From Paenalcaligenes hominis (lineage in GTDB: Bacteria > Pseudomonadota > Gammaproteobacteria > Burkholderiales > Burkholderiaceae_B), in contig NZ_JAATIZ010000003.1 of the NCBI RefSeq assembly GCF_011927625.1, positions 62,001 to 126,000 on the forward strand: DNA of 64,000 bases. Direction: 5' to 3'. The position numbers were made by a program, and so were the translations under genes. The number at the start of each line of letters is the position of its first letter. The first letter of the stretch is position 1. Positions 42,587-51,614 of the stretch are shown in pieces. A model generated the notes under the pieces. That model was not told the DNA's origin and made no database searches. It was given only the letters and a program-made list of their open reading frames with translations.

Positions 42587-45181
42587 ATGACTAAAACTCT
42601 AATCATTGCCGAAAAACCCTCTGTAGCCCTAGATATTTCTAGAGCCTTAGGCGGCTTCACCCGTGAAGGGGATTTTTTTGAAAGCGAAAACTTTGTGCTT
42701 GCCGCCAGTATCGGCCACTTGCTTAGTTTAATCGCTCCTAATGACCCAGTGCGAGGTAAATGGAGTTTTACACACCTACCTGTCATTCCCGATCAGTTTG
42801 AGCTGAACCCATCGGATAAAAAATCAGCAGAACGCCTCAAGCTTTTAGTAAAACTGCTTAAGCGTAAAGACGTCAGCGCCGTCATCAACGCCTGTGATGC
42901 CGGACGTGAAGGGGAATTGATCTTCCGCTATATTATGCAGTTTGCGAAAGTTAACAAACCCGTAAAACGGTTGTGGCTTCGCTCCATGACCCGCGAAGCC
43001 ATTCGCGAGGCGTTTAATAATTTGCGTGATGATGACGAGCTCAAGCCCCTAGAGGCAGCGGCTCGCTCGCGCGCCGAAGCGGACTGGTTGGTTGGCATCA
43101 ATGGCACGCGTGCCATGACCGCTTTTAACAGCAAAGACGGTGGTTTTTTCAAAACACCAGTAGGCCGTGTGCAAACCCCTACCCTAACCATTGTGCACGA
43201 GCGTGAAGAAGCCATTCGTCAGTTTGTGTCACGTGATTACTGGGAGGTGCATGCCGATTTTGGCGCCGAAGCCGGCTCCTACAGCGGTCGGTGGTTCAAT
43301 CCCCAATTCAAAAAAGACGAAGAGGATGCCGAAAAACGTGACTCGCGTGTTTGGACTGCTGCCGAGGCCGAAGCCATCGTGCAAGCATGTGCCCACCAGC
43401 CAGGCAGTGTTACCGAAGAATCCAAACCGTCTAAACAACAATCGCCAGCCCTATTTGATTTAACGACGCTGCAACGCGAGGCAAACTCACGTTTTGGTTT
43501 TTCAGCGAAAACCACACTATCACTTGCTCAAGCCCTGTACGAGCGTCATAAAGCCTTAACTTATCCACGTACTGACTCGCGCTATTTGCCCGAAGACTAT
43601 TTGCAAACAGTCAAAGACACGATGCAAGCCTTAGCCGGAGCAGAAACCCCCGCGTGTGCCAGCGTACAACCTTTTGCTCAGCAGGTCGTAGCGCAAAGCT
43701 GGGTGAAACCCAACCGCCGTATTTTTGATGATAAAAAAGTATCTGATCACTTTGCCATCATTCCTACGCTGCAAATACCGCGTGAACTCAGTGATGCCGA
43801 ATTCAAAATTTACGAATTAATCACACGACGCTTTTTAGCGATGTTCTTCCCCGCTGCCGAGTTTAGAGTCACCACACGTATTACTCAGGTGGGAGCGCAT
43901 CACTTCAAAACCGAGGGCAAGGTATTAGTGAACCCGGGCTGGTTAAGCATTTATGGTCGTGAGGCGCAACAAGGCGATGACAGCCTAATTCCTGTGAGTC
44001 AAAACGAAACCGTCAGCACCGATGAGGTCGAGGCGCGCGCGCTAGCCACCAAGCCTCCTGCGCGCTTTACCGAGGCCACCTTACTATCAGCCATGGAAGG
44101 CGCCGGAAAACTCGTTGATGACGATGCGCTGCGAGAGGCGATGTCAGAGCGTGGTCTAGGTACCCCAGCAACGCGTGCAGCCATTATCGAGGGCTTGCTT
44201 AACGAGGGGTATCTACGTCGCGAAGGACGCGAGTTATTGCCTACTGCTAAAGCCAAGCAACTCATGACCTTGTTGTCGGGTTTAGGGGTCCACGAACTCA
44301 CCTCGCCCGAGCTTACCGGCGAGTGGGAACACCGTCTCAAACAAATTGAACAAGGCCAGCTCGAACGCGAGGCCTTTATGTCCAAAATTCAAAGCATGAC
44401 TGACACCATCGTTCGTCGTGCTAAAGAATACGAACGTGACACGGTGCCTGGCGACTACGTTACTCTACAGACTCCTTGTCCGGTCTGTGGAGGAGTAGTC
44501 AAAGAAAACTATCGTCGTTATGCTTGTACCGCGTGTGAGTTCTCTATTGGCAAGCACCCTGGTGGTAAAACATTAGAAATCCCAGAGGTAGAAGAACTGC
44601 TAGAGCACCGCACTATTGGGCCATTAACCGGCTTTATTAGCAAAATGGGGCGCCCTTTTGCCGCGATCCTCCGCATTAACGCTGAAAACAAGCTGGAGTT
44701 TGATTTTGGCCAAAATGACGACGAAGACGATGAGGAGGTCGACTTTAGCGGCCAAACGCCGGTCGGCCCTTGCCCTAAATGCCAAAGCGCTGTGTTTGAA
44801 CACGGGATTCGTTACGTTTGTGAAAAAGCCGTGGGGCCAAATAAAGACTGTGACTTCCGCAGCAACAAAGTCATATTGCAACAAGAGATCGACCGCGAGC
44901 AAATGCAAAAGCTGCTTGTAGATGGCAAAACCGATTTACTTGAAAACTTTGTCTCCAACCGAACTAATCGCAAATTTAAAGCTTTTTTAACGCGCGACAA
45001 CAAGGGCAAAGTGGCTTTTGAATTCGAGCCCAAGGCAACAAAATCGGCGAAAAAAGCTACCAAAAAAGTAGCAAAAAAAGCCGCTAAAGCGACCAAGGCA
45101 GCAAAGAAAACCACCAAAACAGCGGCGAAAAAAGCCGCGAAAAAGGCGGCAAAGAAAACTTCTTCTACCACCTCATCATAA
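42587..45181 (+). CDS. topB: DNA topoisomerase III with histone-H1-like C-terminal tail
   Basis: Type IA topoisomerase (864 residues from ATG 42587; ATG 42572 is a possible start). The Toprim domain begins IIAEKPSVA and has NACDAGREGELIFRY; the active-site tyrosine is Y326 in ALTYPRTDSRYLP. Two Cys-rich modules follow (CPVCGG...CTAC and CPKC...CDFR), the second in a topoisomerase C-terminal repeat. The last 49 residues are almost only Lys, Ala and Thr: 19 Lys with AKKAAKK repeats, like histone H1 or HctB tails, likely for nonspecific DNA binding. The SET-domain gene starts 9 nt after its stop, so both are made together. Decatenation is the expected role. Confidence 0.95.
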   Translation: MTKTLIIAEKPSVALDISRALGGFTREGDFFESENFVLAASIGHLLSLIAPNDPVRGKWSFTHLPVIPDQFELNPSDKKSAERLKLLVKLLKRKDVSAVINACDAGREGELIFRYIMQFAKVNKPVKRLWLRSMTREAIREAFNNLRDDDELKPLEAAARSRAEADWLVGINGTRAMTAFNSKDGGFFKTPVGRVQTPTLTIVHEREEAIRQFVSRDYWEVHADFGAEAGSYSGRWFNPQFKKDEEDAEKRDSRVWTAAEAEAIVQACAHQPGSVTEESKPSKQQSPALFDLTTLQREANSRFGFSAKTTLSLAQALYERHKALTYPRTDSRYLPEDYLQTVKDTMQALAGAETPACASVQPFAQQVVAQSWVKPNRRIFDDKKVSDHFAIIPTLQIPRELSDAEFKIYELITRRFLAMFFPAAEFRVTTRITQVGAHHFKTEGKVLVNPGWLSIYGREAQQGDDSLIPVSQNETVSTDEVEARALATKPPARFTEATLLSAMEGAGKLVDDDALREAMSERGLGTPATRAAIIEGLLNEGYLRREGRELLPTAKAKQLMTLLSGLGVHELTSPELTGEWEHRLKQIEQGQLEREAFMSKIQSMTDTIVRRAKEYERDTVPGDYVTLQTPCPVCGGVVKENYRRYACTACEFSIGKHPGGKTLEIPEVEELLEHRTIGPLTGFISKMGRPFAAILRINAENKLEFDFGQNDDEDDEEVDFSGQTPVGPCPKCQSAVFEHGIRYVCEKAVGPNKDCDFRSNKVILQQEIDREQMQKLLVDGKTDLLENFVSNRTNRKFKAFLTRDNKGKVAFEFEPKATKSAKKATKKVAKKAAKATKAAKKTTKTAAKKAAKKAAKKTSSTTSS

Positions 45182-45190
45182 AGGACACCC

Positions 45191-45775
45191 ATGAGCCAAA
45201 CACACAGCTCAGGCCCTTGGCACGAAGTGCGCCGTTCTAACTTACATGGGAACGGCGTCTTTGCTAAACGTTTTATTCCAAAGGGAACCTACATTTTGGA
45301 GTACGAGGGCGTACACCTCACCCCCGAAGAAGCGGACGCCCAAGAGCCCACTGATCCTAATGACCCCTTTCATACGTTCTTTTTTGCCATCAGCAGCGGC
45401 ATGATCATTGATGGAGGCCAAGAGGGTAATGACTCACGGTTCATTAACCATTCGTGTGAGCCAAATTGCGAAGGCCATGAAAATGAGCAAGGCGATCGTG
45501 TCTTTATCGTGGCGCTGCGTGATCTTGAGGCCGGAGAGGAACTGCTGTATGACTATGCTTTAACCATTGATGACAAGATCACCAAAACCCTGCGCGAGCA
45601 GTATGCTTGCTTGTGTGGGGCGCCGTCTTGTCGTGGTACTATGCTTGCCTTGCCTAAAAAAACCAAAAAACAAAAGAAAAAAGCCAAGCTAAAAAAATGG
45701 ATTAAGAAAACTATACGTAAAGAATTACGTAAAGAGTTGCGCAAAGCCCTCGCCGAAGAGCAACCAGACGCTTGA
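45191..45775 (+). CDS. SET-domain protein-lysine methyltransferase
   Basis: A 194-residue bacterial SET-domain enzyme. The SAM-binding start is GNGVFAKRFIPKG (20-32), the knot motif is DSRFINHSCEPNC (81-93), the catalytic motif EELLYDY (116-122) and a post-SET Zn cluster CLCGAPSC (140-147, with C89 as likely partner). All core residues of active SET enzymes are visible. The last 40 residues are a Lys/Arg-rich helix (KKTKKQKKKAKLKKW onward), probably DNA- or nucleoid-binding. An AAGGA site precedes ATG 45191, and topB ends 9 nt upstream. The lysine-rich TopB tail or a histone-like protein is a candidate substrate, which is inference. Confidence 0.88.
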   Translation: MSQTHSSGPWHEVRRSNLHGNGVFAKRFIPKGTYILEYEGVHLTPEEADAQEPTDPNDPFHTFFFAISSGMIIDGGQEGNDSRFINHSCEPNCEGHENEQGDRVFIVALRDLEAGEELLYDYALTIDDKITKTLREQYACLCGAPSCRGTMLALPKKTKKQKKKAKLKKWIKKTIRKELRKELRKALAEEQPDA

Positions 45776-45814
45776 TAATTTTACACTTTACGTAAAAAAA
45801 CAAACCGCCTATGC

Positions 45815-45850
45815 AAAAGCCCCGTTTTCTAGCGAAAACGGGGCTTTTTT
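45815..45850. terminator. Bidirectional Rho-independent terminator
   Basis: A 14-bp perfect stem (AAAAGCCCCGTTTT 45815-45828 with AAAACGGGGCTTTT 45835-45848), T tract on the plus strand and A-rich flank that gives T on the minus strand. It ends the topB-SET unit and amn. Confidence 0.92.
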
Positions 45851-45862
45851 GTTGTTCATGGC

Positions 45863-47356
45863 TTATTGGAATGCGGTCTCAATAAAACTACGTAGTTTTC
45901 TTGAATGCAATCGTTCTGGCGGCATATCACGCACGAGTTCTAAGGCCCTAATCCCTATATGCAAGTGTTGCCCGACTTGAGTGCTATAAAATGCATTTGC
46001 CATACCAGGTAGTTTTAATTCCCCATGTAACGGCTTATCGGACACACATAATAAGGTGCCGTAGGGCACCCTAAACCTAAATCCATTGGCCGCAATCGTG
46101 GCTGACTCCATATCTAACGCAATAGCGCGAGATTGAGATAGTCGTTGCACTGGCTCGCTGTGATCCCGCAGCTCCCAATTTCTATTGTCAATTGACGCCA
46201 CCGTGCCTGTACGCATGATCTTTTTTAGCTCCCACCCATCTAAGCCTGAAATGTCAGCGACGGCTTGCTCGAGCGCAACTTGAATTTCAGCCAAAGGAGG
46301 AATAGGTACCCAAGTGGGTAAATCTGCATCTAGCACTTTGTCATCACGCACATAGCCATGCGCCAACACATAATCCCCCAAGCGCTGCGTAGTGCGTAAA
46401 CCAGCACAATGCCCCACCATAATCCAAGCGGAGGGACGCAATACGGCAATATGATCCGTAATGGTTTTAGCATTTGATGGGCCAACCCCGATGTTGATTA
46501 AGGTGATGCCACTGTGGTTTTCACGCAATAAATGGTAGGAGGGCATTTGCGGCAAACGATTCGGTGATGCCCCTGAAATATTTCCGGCCGTATCCGTGAC
46601 CACGCTCCCTGGCTCTACCAGTGCGGTGTAGCCCCCTTTGCCTTCAGCCAACATTTGCTTGGCCCACTCACAAAACTCATCCACATAAAACTGATAGTTA
46701 GTAAACAATACATAGTTTTGAAAATGGGCGGGCTGTGTAGCGGTGTAGTGGCGTAATCGATGCAGAGAATAGTCCACCCGTGGGGCAGTAAAAGGCGCAA
46801 GCGGCAAGGCTTCGCTTTCTTTGGCCTGCCACGTTCCATTGACAATGGCATCATCCATATAGGCCAAATCCGGTACATCAAAATGATCGCGTAAGGTATG
46901 CCCAGTCGAGTCCGAATAATGCATCTTTTGGCCTTCTTTTTCCCCCAAGCAAAAATGCAAAGGAATCGGTTGGCTAGACTCGCCCACCTCTACCGCTACG
47001 CCATGGTTTTTAATCAGCAAACCTATTTGCTCAACAAAATATTCGAAAAACAAATCGGGTTGGGTCACAGTGGTAGCGTATAAACCTGGCTCAACAACGT
47101 GACCATAAGACAACCGACTGTCTACCTCTTGGTAGGTGCTGACCCGAATGCGTATGGCTGGGTAACACGCCCTAAAACGTTTATTTTCTGGAAAGCCCTG
47201 TTTTATACAAGCAAGAAACTGCTCTCGAATATAGGCTGTGTTTCTGAAATAGATCTCCATTAATCGCTCTGTGGCAGCCGTTGCGTCCATAAACCCTTCG
47301 TAAGGAATAGCGGGTGGTAAGCAAACCATGCTCTCTTTTTCGTTTAGCTCCTGCAT
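45863..47356 (-). CDS. amn: AMP nucleosidase
   Basis: A 497-residue cytosolic enzyme that hydrolyses AMP to adenine and ribose 5-phosphate, adjusting adenylate pools. The N-terminal AMP-nucleosidase-specific domain has YPAIRIRVSTYQEVDSRLSYGHV and LPLHFCLGE-like PIPLHFCLGE; the C-terminal nucleoside-phosphorylase fold has INIGVGPSNAKTITDHIAVLRP, IMVGHCAGLR, DYVLAHGYVRDD and ALDMESATIAANGFRFRVPYGTLLCVSDKP. An AAGGATAG site lies just before ATG 47356. It is divergent from glcB across a 210-bp A/T-rich spacer and ends at a terminator shared with the SET gene. Confidence 0.95.
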   Translation of the reverse strand: MQELNEKESMVCLPPAIPYEGFMDATAATERLMEIYFRNTAYIREQFLACIKQGFPENKRFRACYPAIRIRVSTYQEVDSRLSYGHVVEPGLYATTVTQPDLFFEYFVEQIGLLIKNHGVAVEVGESSQPIPLHFCLGEKEGQKMHYSDSTGHTLRDHFDVPDLAYMDDAIVNGTWQAKESEALPLAPFTAPRVDYSLHRLRHYTATQPAHFQNYVLFTNYQFYVDEFCEWAKQMLAEGKGGYTALVEPGSVVTDTAGNISGASPNRLPQMPSYHLLRENHSGITLINIGVGPSNAKTITDHIAVLRPSAWIMVGHCAGLRTTQRLGDYVLAHGYVRDDKVLDADLPTWVPIPPLAEIQVALEQAVADISGLDGWELKKIMRTGTVASIDNRNWELRDHSEPVQRLSQSRAIALDMESATIAANGFRFRVPYGTLLCVSDKPLHGELKLPGMANAFYSTQVGQHLHIGIRALELVRDMPPERLHSRKLRSFIETAFQ

Positions 47357-47498
47357 ATACTATCCTTTTTATGTGCAAACCTATAAAAACACAGATATAT
47401 AAAACAAAAAGTTCTATTTTTTAAAAATTTAAACTTCACTCGATACTAAAAGTATGTTCTAAAGCAACCTAAATAGGTATTCAGCCCTTTGCTTTAGC

Positions 47499-47528
47499 TT
47501 GTCATAATAAATATAAAAAAAGCATAAC
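47499..47528 (+). promoter_or_regulatory. Possible glcB promoter
   Basis: TTGTCA (47499-47504) and CATAAC (47523-47528) are spaced 18 bp and lie 38 bp before the glcB start in an A/T-rich spacer. Matches are four to five of six in each box; this is a weak sequence-based call. Confidence 0.35.
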
Positions 47529-47566
47529 AACACCGATTAATTATTTATAAATGAGAAAGGCAAACC

Positions 47567-49729
47567 ATGACAAACCGTACGCAATGCCATCACCTCCAAG
47601 TCGATAACGAGCTCTACCAGTTTATTCAAAATGAAGCCCTCGTTGACTCTGGTTTAGACGCCGAAGCTTTTTGGGCTGGGTTCAGTGAACTGGTTCATGA
47701 CCTCGCGCCTCAAAACCACGCCCTATTAGCCAAACGCGATCAACTTCAAGCTCAGCTAGATGACTGGCACAAAGCCAACCCGGGCCCTATCAGCGACATG
47801 CCAGCTTATAAAGCTTTTTTGAAAAAAATTGGTTATCTGGTTGATGCCCCTGAAACGGTTAAGGTAAACACTACTCATGTTGACTCTGCGATTACCGACC
47901 AAGCGGGCCCCCAGTTAGTCGTACCCATTACGAATGCACGGTATGCTTTGAACGCCGCCAATGCACGCTGGGGCAGCCTCTACGATGCGTTATATGGCAC
48001 CGATGCCATTAGCGAAGACAATGGCGCTGAAAAAACCGCGCAATACAACCCTGTGCGTGGCCAACGCGTCATTGAGTTCGCACGCAACTTTTTAGACCAA
48101 AGCATTCCTTTGACAGAGGGCTCACACAACCAAAGCACCCATTATGCAATTCAAGGTAATGAGCTAGTTGTTAGCCTAGAAAACGGCCAACTGGCTCGAT
48201 TACAAGACCCTGCTGCTTTACTTGGCTACAGAGGCTCAGCCGACCAGCCTGAAGCCTTGATTTTCAAACATCATGGCTTGCACTTTGAAATCCAAATTGA
48301 CCCCAGCGACGCGATAGGAAAAACCGACCCTGCTGGGGTCAAAGATGTGCTGCTTGAGTCCGCCGTTACCACCATTATGGACTGCGAAGACTCGGTGGCT
48401 ACTGTTGACGCTGCCGATAAAACCCATGCGTATCGCAACTGGCTCGGTCTTGTTACTGGCACCCTAACGGAAACCATTCAAAAAGGCGAGCACACGTTTA
48501 CACGCAAACTGAATGCAGACCGCGAGTACACAGACCTTAACGGGCAAACTCAAAAACTGCCCGGCCGTTCGTTGATGTTTATCCGTAACGTAGGTCACTT
48601 AATGACCAATCCGGCTATTTTGGACCAACACGGCCAAGAAATTCCTGAGGGCATTTTAGATGCCGTCGTGACTAGTTTAATTGCCAAACGTGACTTAGAT
48701 CTTAAGCTTAACTCGCAAAAAGGTTCTATTTACATTGTTAAGCCCAAAATGCACGGTCCCGAAGAAGCTGCCTTTGCTGACACGCTTTTTGCGCGCACCG
48801 AGGACCTGCTAAAGCTGCCCCGCAACACTCTAAAAATGGGCATTATGGATGAGGAGCGCCGCACCTCCATTAACCTTAAAGCCTCTATTGCAGCGGCCAA
48901 CGAGCGCGTCGCTTTTATCAATACCGGTTTCTTGGATCGCACGGGCGATGAAATTCACTCATGCATGCATGCAGGGCCTGTGGTTCGTAAAAACGAGATG
49001 CGCAATTTATCGTGGCTACCAGCCTATGAGCGCAATAACGTTCAAGTGGGTTTAGCATGTGGCTTGCGGGGCAAAGCACAAATTGGTAAAGGCATGTGGG
49101 CCATGCCAGACCTGATGGCAGCTATGTTAGAACAAAAGATTAGTCACTTACAGGCTGGGGGTAATACCGCTTGGGTCCCCTCTCCTACGGCTGCTACTCT
49201 CCATGCTTTGCACTACCATCAACTTGATGTACAAGCCATTCAAAAAGGCCTAGAGCAAGAGCACGTTGAAGTCTTGGATGAGATCTTAACGATTCCTGTC
49301 GCCACTCAGACAAACTGGAGCGCCGAGGAAATCAAACAAGAACTCGATAACAACGTACAAGGCATTTTAGGCTATGTAGTACGCTGGATTGATCAGGGCG
49401 TTGGTTGCTCAAAAGTGCCAGATATTCATAACGTAGGCTTGATGGAAGATCGTGCCACCTTACGAATTTCCAGTCAGCACATTGCTAACTGGTTGCTGCA
49501 TGGTGTGATTACCGCAGACCAAGTCGATGAAAGCCTACAGCGCATGGCCGCCATTGTTGATGGTCAAAACGCAGGAGATTCGCTTTACCAACCCATGGCT
49601 GGGCACTTTGATACGTCGTACGCATACAAAGCGGCACGAGACTTAATTTTCAAAGGCTTAGAACAACCAAATGGCTACACCGAGCCGCTCTTGCATCAGT
49701 GGCGTTTAGAGCTTAAGAAAACTCAATAA
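47567..49729 (+). CDS. glcB: Malate synthase G
   Basis: Condenses glyoxylate with acetyl-CoA to malate, the second step of the glyoxylate bypass and of glycolate use. The 720-residue single-chain form is malate synthase G. Visible are the metal-ligand segment [78 protein letters not shown] and near the C-terminus [26 protein letters not shown] cut across the catalytic Asp. GAGAAAGG precedes ATG 47567. No isocitrate lyase gene is in the window; aceK 13 kb upstream serves the same pathway. Confidence 0.97.
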   Translation: MTNRTQCHHLQVDNELYQFIQNEALVDSGLDAEAFWAGFSELVHDLAPQNHALLAKRDQLQAQLDDWHKANPGPISDMPAYKAFLKKIGYLVDAPETVKVNTTHVDSAITDQAGPQLVVPITNARYALNAANARWGSLYDALYGTDAISEDNGAEKTAQYNPVRGQRVIEFARNFLDQSIPLTEGSHNQSTHYAIQGNELVVSLENGQLARLQDPAALLGYRGSADQPEALIFKHHGLHFEIQIDPSDAIGKTDPAGVKDVLLESAVTTIMDCEDSVATVDAADKTHAYRNWLGLVTGTLTETIQKGEHTFTRKLNADREYTDLNGQTQKLPGRSLMFIRNVGHLMTNPAILDQHGQEIPEGILDAVVTSLIAKRDLDLKLNSQKGSIYIVKPKMHGPEEAAFADTLFARTEDLLKLPRNTLKMGIMDEERRTSINLKASIAAANERVAFINTGFLDRTGDEIHSCMHAGPVVRKNEMRNLSWLPAYERNNVQVGLACGLRGKAQIGKGMWAMPDLMAAMLEQKISHLQAGGNTAWVPSPTAATLHALHYHQLDVQAIQKGLEQEHVEVLDEILTIPVATQTNWSAEEIKQELDNNVQGILGYVVRWIDQGVGCSKVPDIHNVGLMEDRATLRISSQHIANWLLHGVITADQVDESLQRMAAIVDGQNAGDSLYQPMAGHFDTSYAYKAARDLIFKGLEQPNGYTEPLLHQWRLELKKTQ

Positions 49730-49748
49730 TTGCGTGGCCGCTTGTCGG

Positions 49749-49784
49749 TGATTTGCCCCTAGGTTGCACCTAGGGGCTTTTTTT
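49749..49784 (+). terminator. glcB terminator, left copy of a 36-bp repeat
   Basis: Stem GCCCCTAGGT (49755-49764) with ACCTAGGGGC (49768-49777) and seven T. The 36 bases 49749-49784 recur identically at 57337-57372. The TRAP permease stop codon (49783-49785, minus strand) overlaps its T tract. Confidence 0.9.
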
Positions 49785-51063
49785 ATTTCACAACTTTTGC
49801 GGGGAGCCAAGTGGAAAGTTCAGGTACTGCAGCAGTCAATACTAATACCGCACATACCGCTAGTAAAAAAGGAAAGACTGAGCGCACTAGAGAAGCCATT
49901 TTTACATTAGTTTGCCCCATTACTACAAATAAGCCGGGTCCTACTGGAGGCGTAATAACACCTATTGTGGTCGCAACTGCACAAATCACCCCAAATTGAA
50001 TAGGATCTATGCCAAGTTGTGTAACTACGGGCATCAAGATAGGTACTAAAACGATTAGTACACTAATACTTTCTAAGAACAAGCCTAAAAAAATCATGAG
50101 ACCGATTACTAATAGCATAAACACAAAAGGTGATTCGGTAATAGCTGTAATAGCTGCAACTAAGCGGTCAGGGATACCTTCAAAGGCCAACACCCAACTT
50201 AGAAAAGTCGCCACAGAAATTAATATGCTGATAGTTGCGGTCAATACACAAACAGACAGAAATATCTCGTATAAGTCACGAATTTTTATTTCTCTATAAA
50301 TAAAACAAAGTAGAAAAGCAATTAGAGAGGCAACTGCTCCTGCTTCGGTTGGTGTCATTACACCAGCCGATATCCCTACTACTACCACTACTGGAATTAA
50401 GGCTGGCAAAATACCATCTAAAAGCGTTTTTATAACAGCTTGTCTGTGCTCTGAGGATGGCTTCGTAGTAGGCACCTTGTCACTTTTCAAAGTGTAAATA
50501 AACACCACAAAGCACAAAGCCAAAAAAATAGCTATGCCAGGCAAAATACCGGCAATAAATAAGGGCGCTATGGGTTGTACAGCGACTACCCCATAGATAA
50601 TCATCAACATTGAAGGGGGAAAAATTGGCCCCAACAAACCACCTGAAACAGTGACAGCAGCAGAGAAGCTTTTGTCATAGCCTCTTTTTTCCATAGCTGG
50701 AACCATAATTCGGCTCATAACCCCAATCTGGGCAATAGCTGAACCTAAAATGGAAGCAGCCATGGCGTTAGTCAATAAGTTGGCATAGGCCATGCCGCCG
50801 CGCAACCGACCCACTAATAGCTCAGCAACAGCAATTAAGCGCTGTGTTAAGCCACCTTTATTCATGACCTCTCCAACTAATAAGAATAAAGGGATGGCTA
50901 ATAAACTATTAATTTCTAGTGCTCCATAAAGCTGTAAAGGTATTGCATCAATTAAAATAGCTAAATCGCTACTTATCATAAAGATAATACCAGCAGCCAG
51001 TATCGCACCGAATATAGGGAAACCTGTTAACAATAAAATAAAGAAAAGAGCTACAGTAATCAT
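49783..51063 (-). CDS. TRAP transporter large permease (DctM-type)
   Basis: A 426-residue inner-membrane protein with about 12 hydrophobic helices, the cation-coupled permease of a TRAP transporter. Family features are FPIFGAILAAGIIF, PLFLLVGEVMNKGGLTQRL, GSAIAQIGVMSRIMVPAMEKRGYDKSF, GLLGPIFPPSMLMIIYG and TPPVGPGLFVV. It is last in the minus-strand gentisate-cluster transcript, 2 nt after the small permease. Its stop codon lies inside the T tract of the glcB terminator. With 3-hydroxybenzoate hydroxylase in the same unit the substrate is probably 3-hydroxybenzoate, gentisate or a precursor. Confidence 0.9.
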   Translation of the reverse strand: MITVALFFILLLTGFPIFGAILAAGIIFMISSDLAILIDAIPLQLYGALEINSLLAIPLFLLVGEVMNKGGLTQRLIAVAELLVGRLRGGMAYANLLTNAMAASILGSAIAQIGVMSRIMVPAMEKRGYDKSFSAAVTVSGGLLGPIFPPSMLMIIYGVVAVQPIAPLFIAGILPGIAIFLALCFVVFIYTLKSDKVPTTKPSSEHRQAVIKTLLDGILPALIPVVVVVGISAGVMTPTEAGAVASLIAFLLCFIYREIKIRDLYEIFLSVCVLTATISILISVATFLSWVLAFEGIPDRLVAAITAITESPFVFMLLVIGLMIFLGLFLESISVLIVLVPILMPVVTQLGIDPIQFGVICAVATTIGVITPPVGPGLFVVMGQTNVKMASLVRSVFPFLLAVCAVLVLTAAVPELSTWLPAKVVK

Positions 51064-51065
51064 GG

Positions 51066-51560
51066 CTATCCTTCTTTATTTTTATTAAAAAAACGATTGA
51101 TTACTACGATAAATTGGTGCCAACATAAGCAGCTTAATGCCACAGGGAAAGCGGCATAGGTATACCAGCGCGGTAAACCTGTAGTGCCGCTTTTTTCCAT
51201 CTGCACATCGGCTCTAAGCACCCACTCCCACGAATAAAAGCACAAACCTATCATTAAAATAAAAAACAAAATTCCTGTTATGATTTCTGCTATACGCTTT
51301 TTTTCACTTTTAATCTGAGAAAGCAAAAAATCAATACTAATATGCTGTTTTTGTTGCGTAATATATGAAATACCAAAAACCGTAATAAAAATAAGAAACT
51401 GTACCGATATTTCCTCGGCCCAAAAAATGGGCGAGCTAAAAAAATAGCGCAAAATAACTTGCGCGATCATAATGGTAGTCAAAGCTAAGCCGAAAAAAAC
51501 TAGCAATGCTTTTTCTATACGAGAGATAAAGAAATCGATACGATTTAAGGCAGATAGCAT
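51066..51560 (-). CDS. TRAP transporter small permease (DctQ-type)
   Basis: A 164-residue inner-membrane protein with four TM helices; DctQ subunits bridge binding protein and large permease. Landmarks are IEKALLVFFGLALTTIMIAQVILRYFF, PIFWAEEISVQFLIFITVFG and QKQHISIDFL. A GAGGAGGTG site precedes ATG 51560, so the longer frame from 51590 is rejected; the extra residues would lie in an intercistronic hairpin. It is 2 nt before the large permease gene. Part of the gentisate-cluster uptake system. Confidence 0.9.
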   Translation of the reverse strand: MLSALNRIDFFISRIEKALLVFFGLALTTIMIAQVILRYFFSSPIFWAEEISVQFLIFITVFGISYITQQKQHISIDFLLSQIKSEKKRIAEIITGILFFILMIGLCFYSWEWVLRADVQMEKSGTTGLPRWYTYAAFPVALSCLCWHQFIVVINRFFNKNKEG

Positions 51561-51580
51561 TACTGCACCTCCTCGTTCAC

Positions 51581-51601
51581 CTCGCCCCATTAAGGGGCGA
51601 G
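51581..51601 (-). other. Intercistronic hairpin after the TRAP binding-protein gene
   Basis: A perfect 8-bp stem (CTCGCCCC 51581-51588 with GGGGCGAG 51594-51601) between dctP-type and dctQ-type genes, with no T tract. Such elements commonly protect binding-protein mRNA and lower expression of the permease genes. Confidence 0.55.
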
Positions 51602-51614
51602 TTTATTGATAACA

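Noticed and set aside
44812-45192. Phe/Ala-rich minus-strand frame over the topB 3' end
   Set aside because: It is the antisense of the Lys/Ala tail (AAG/GCC codons read as CTT/GGC), not a membrane protein.
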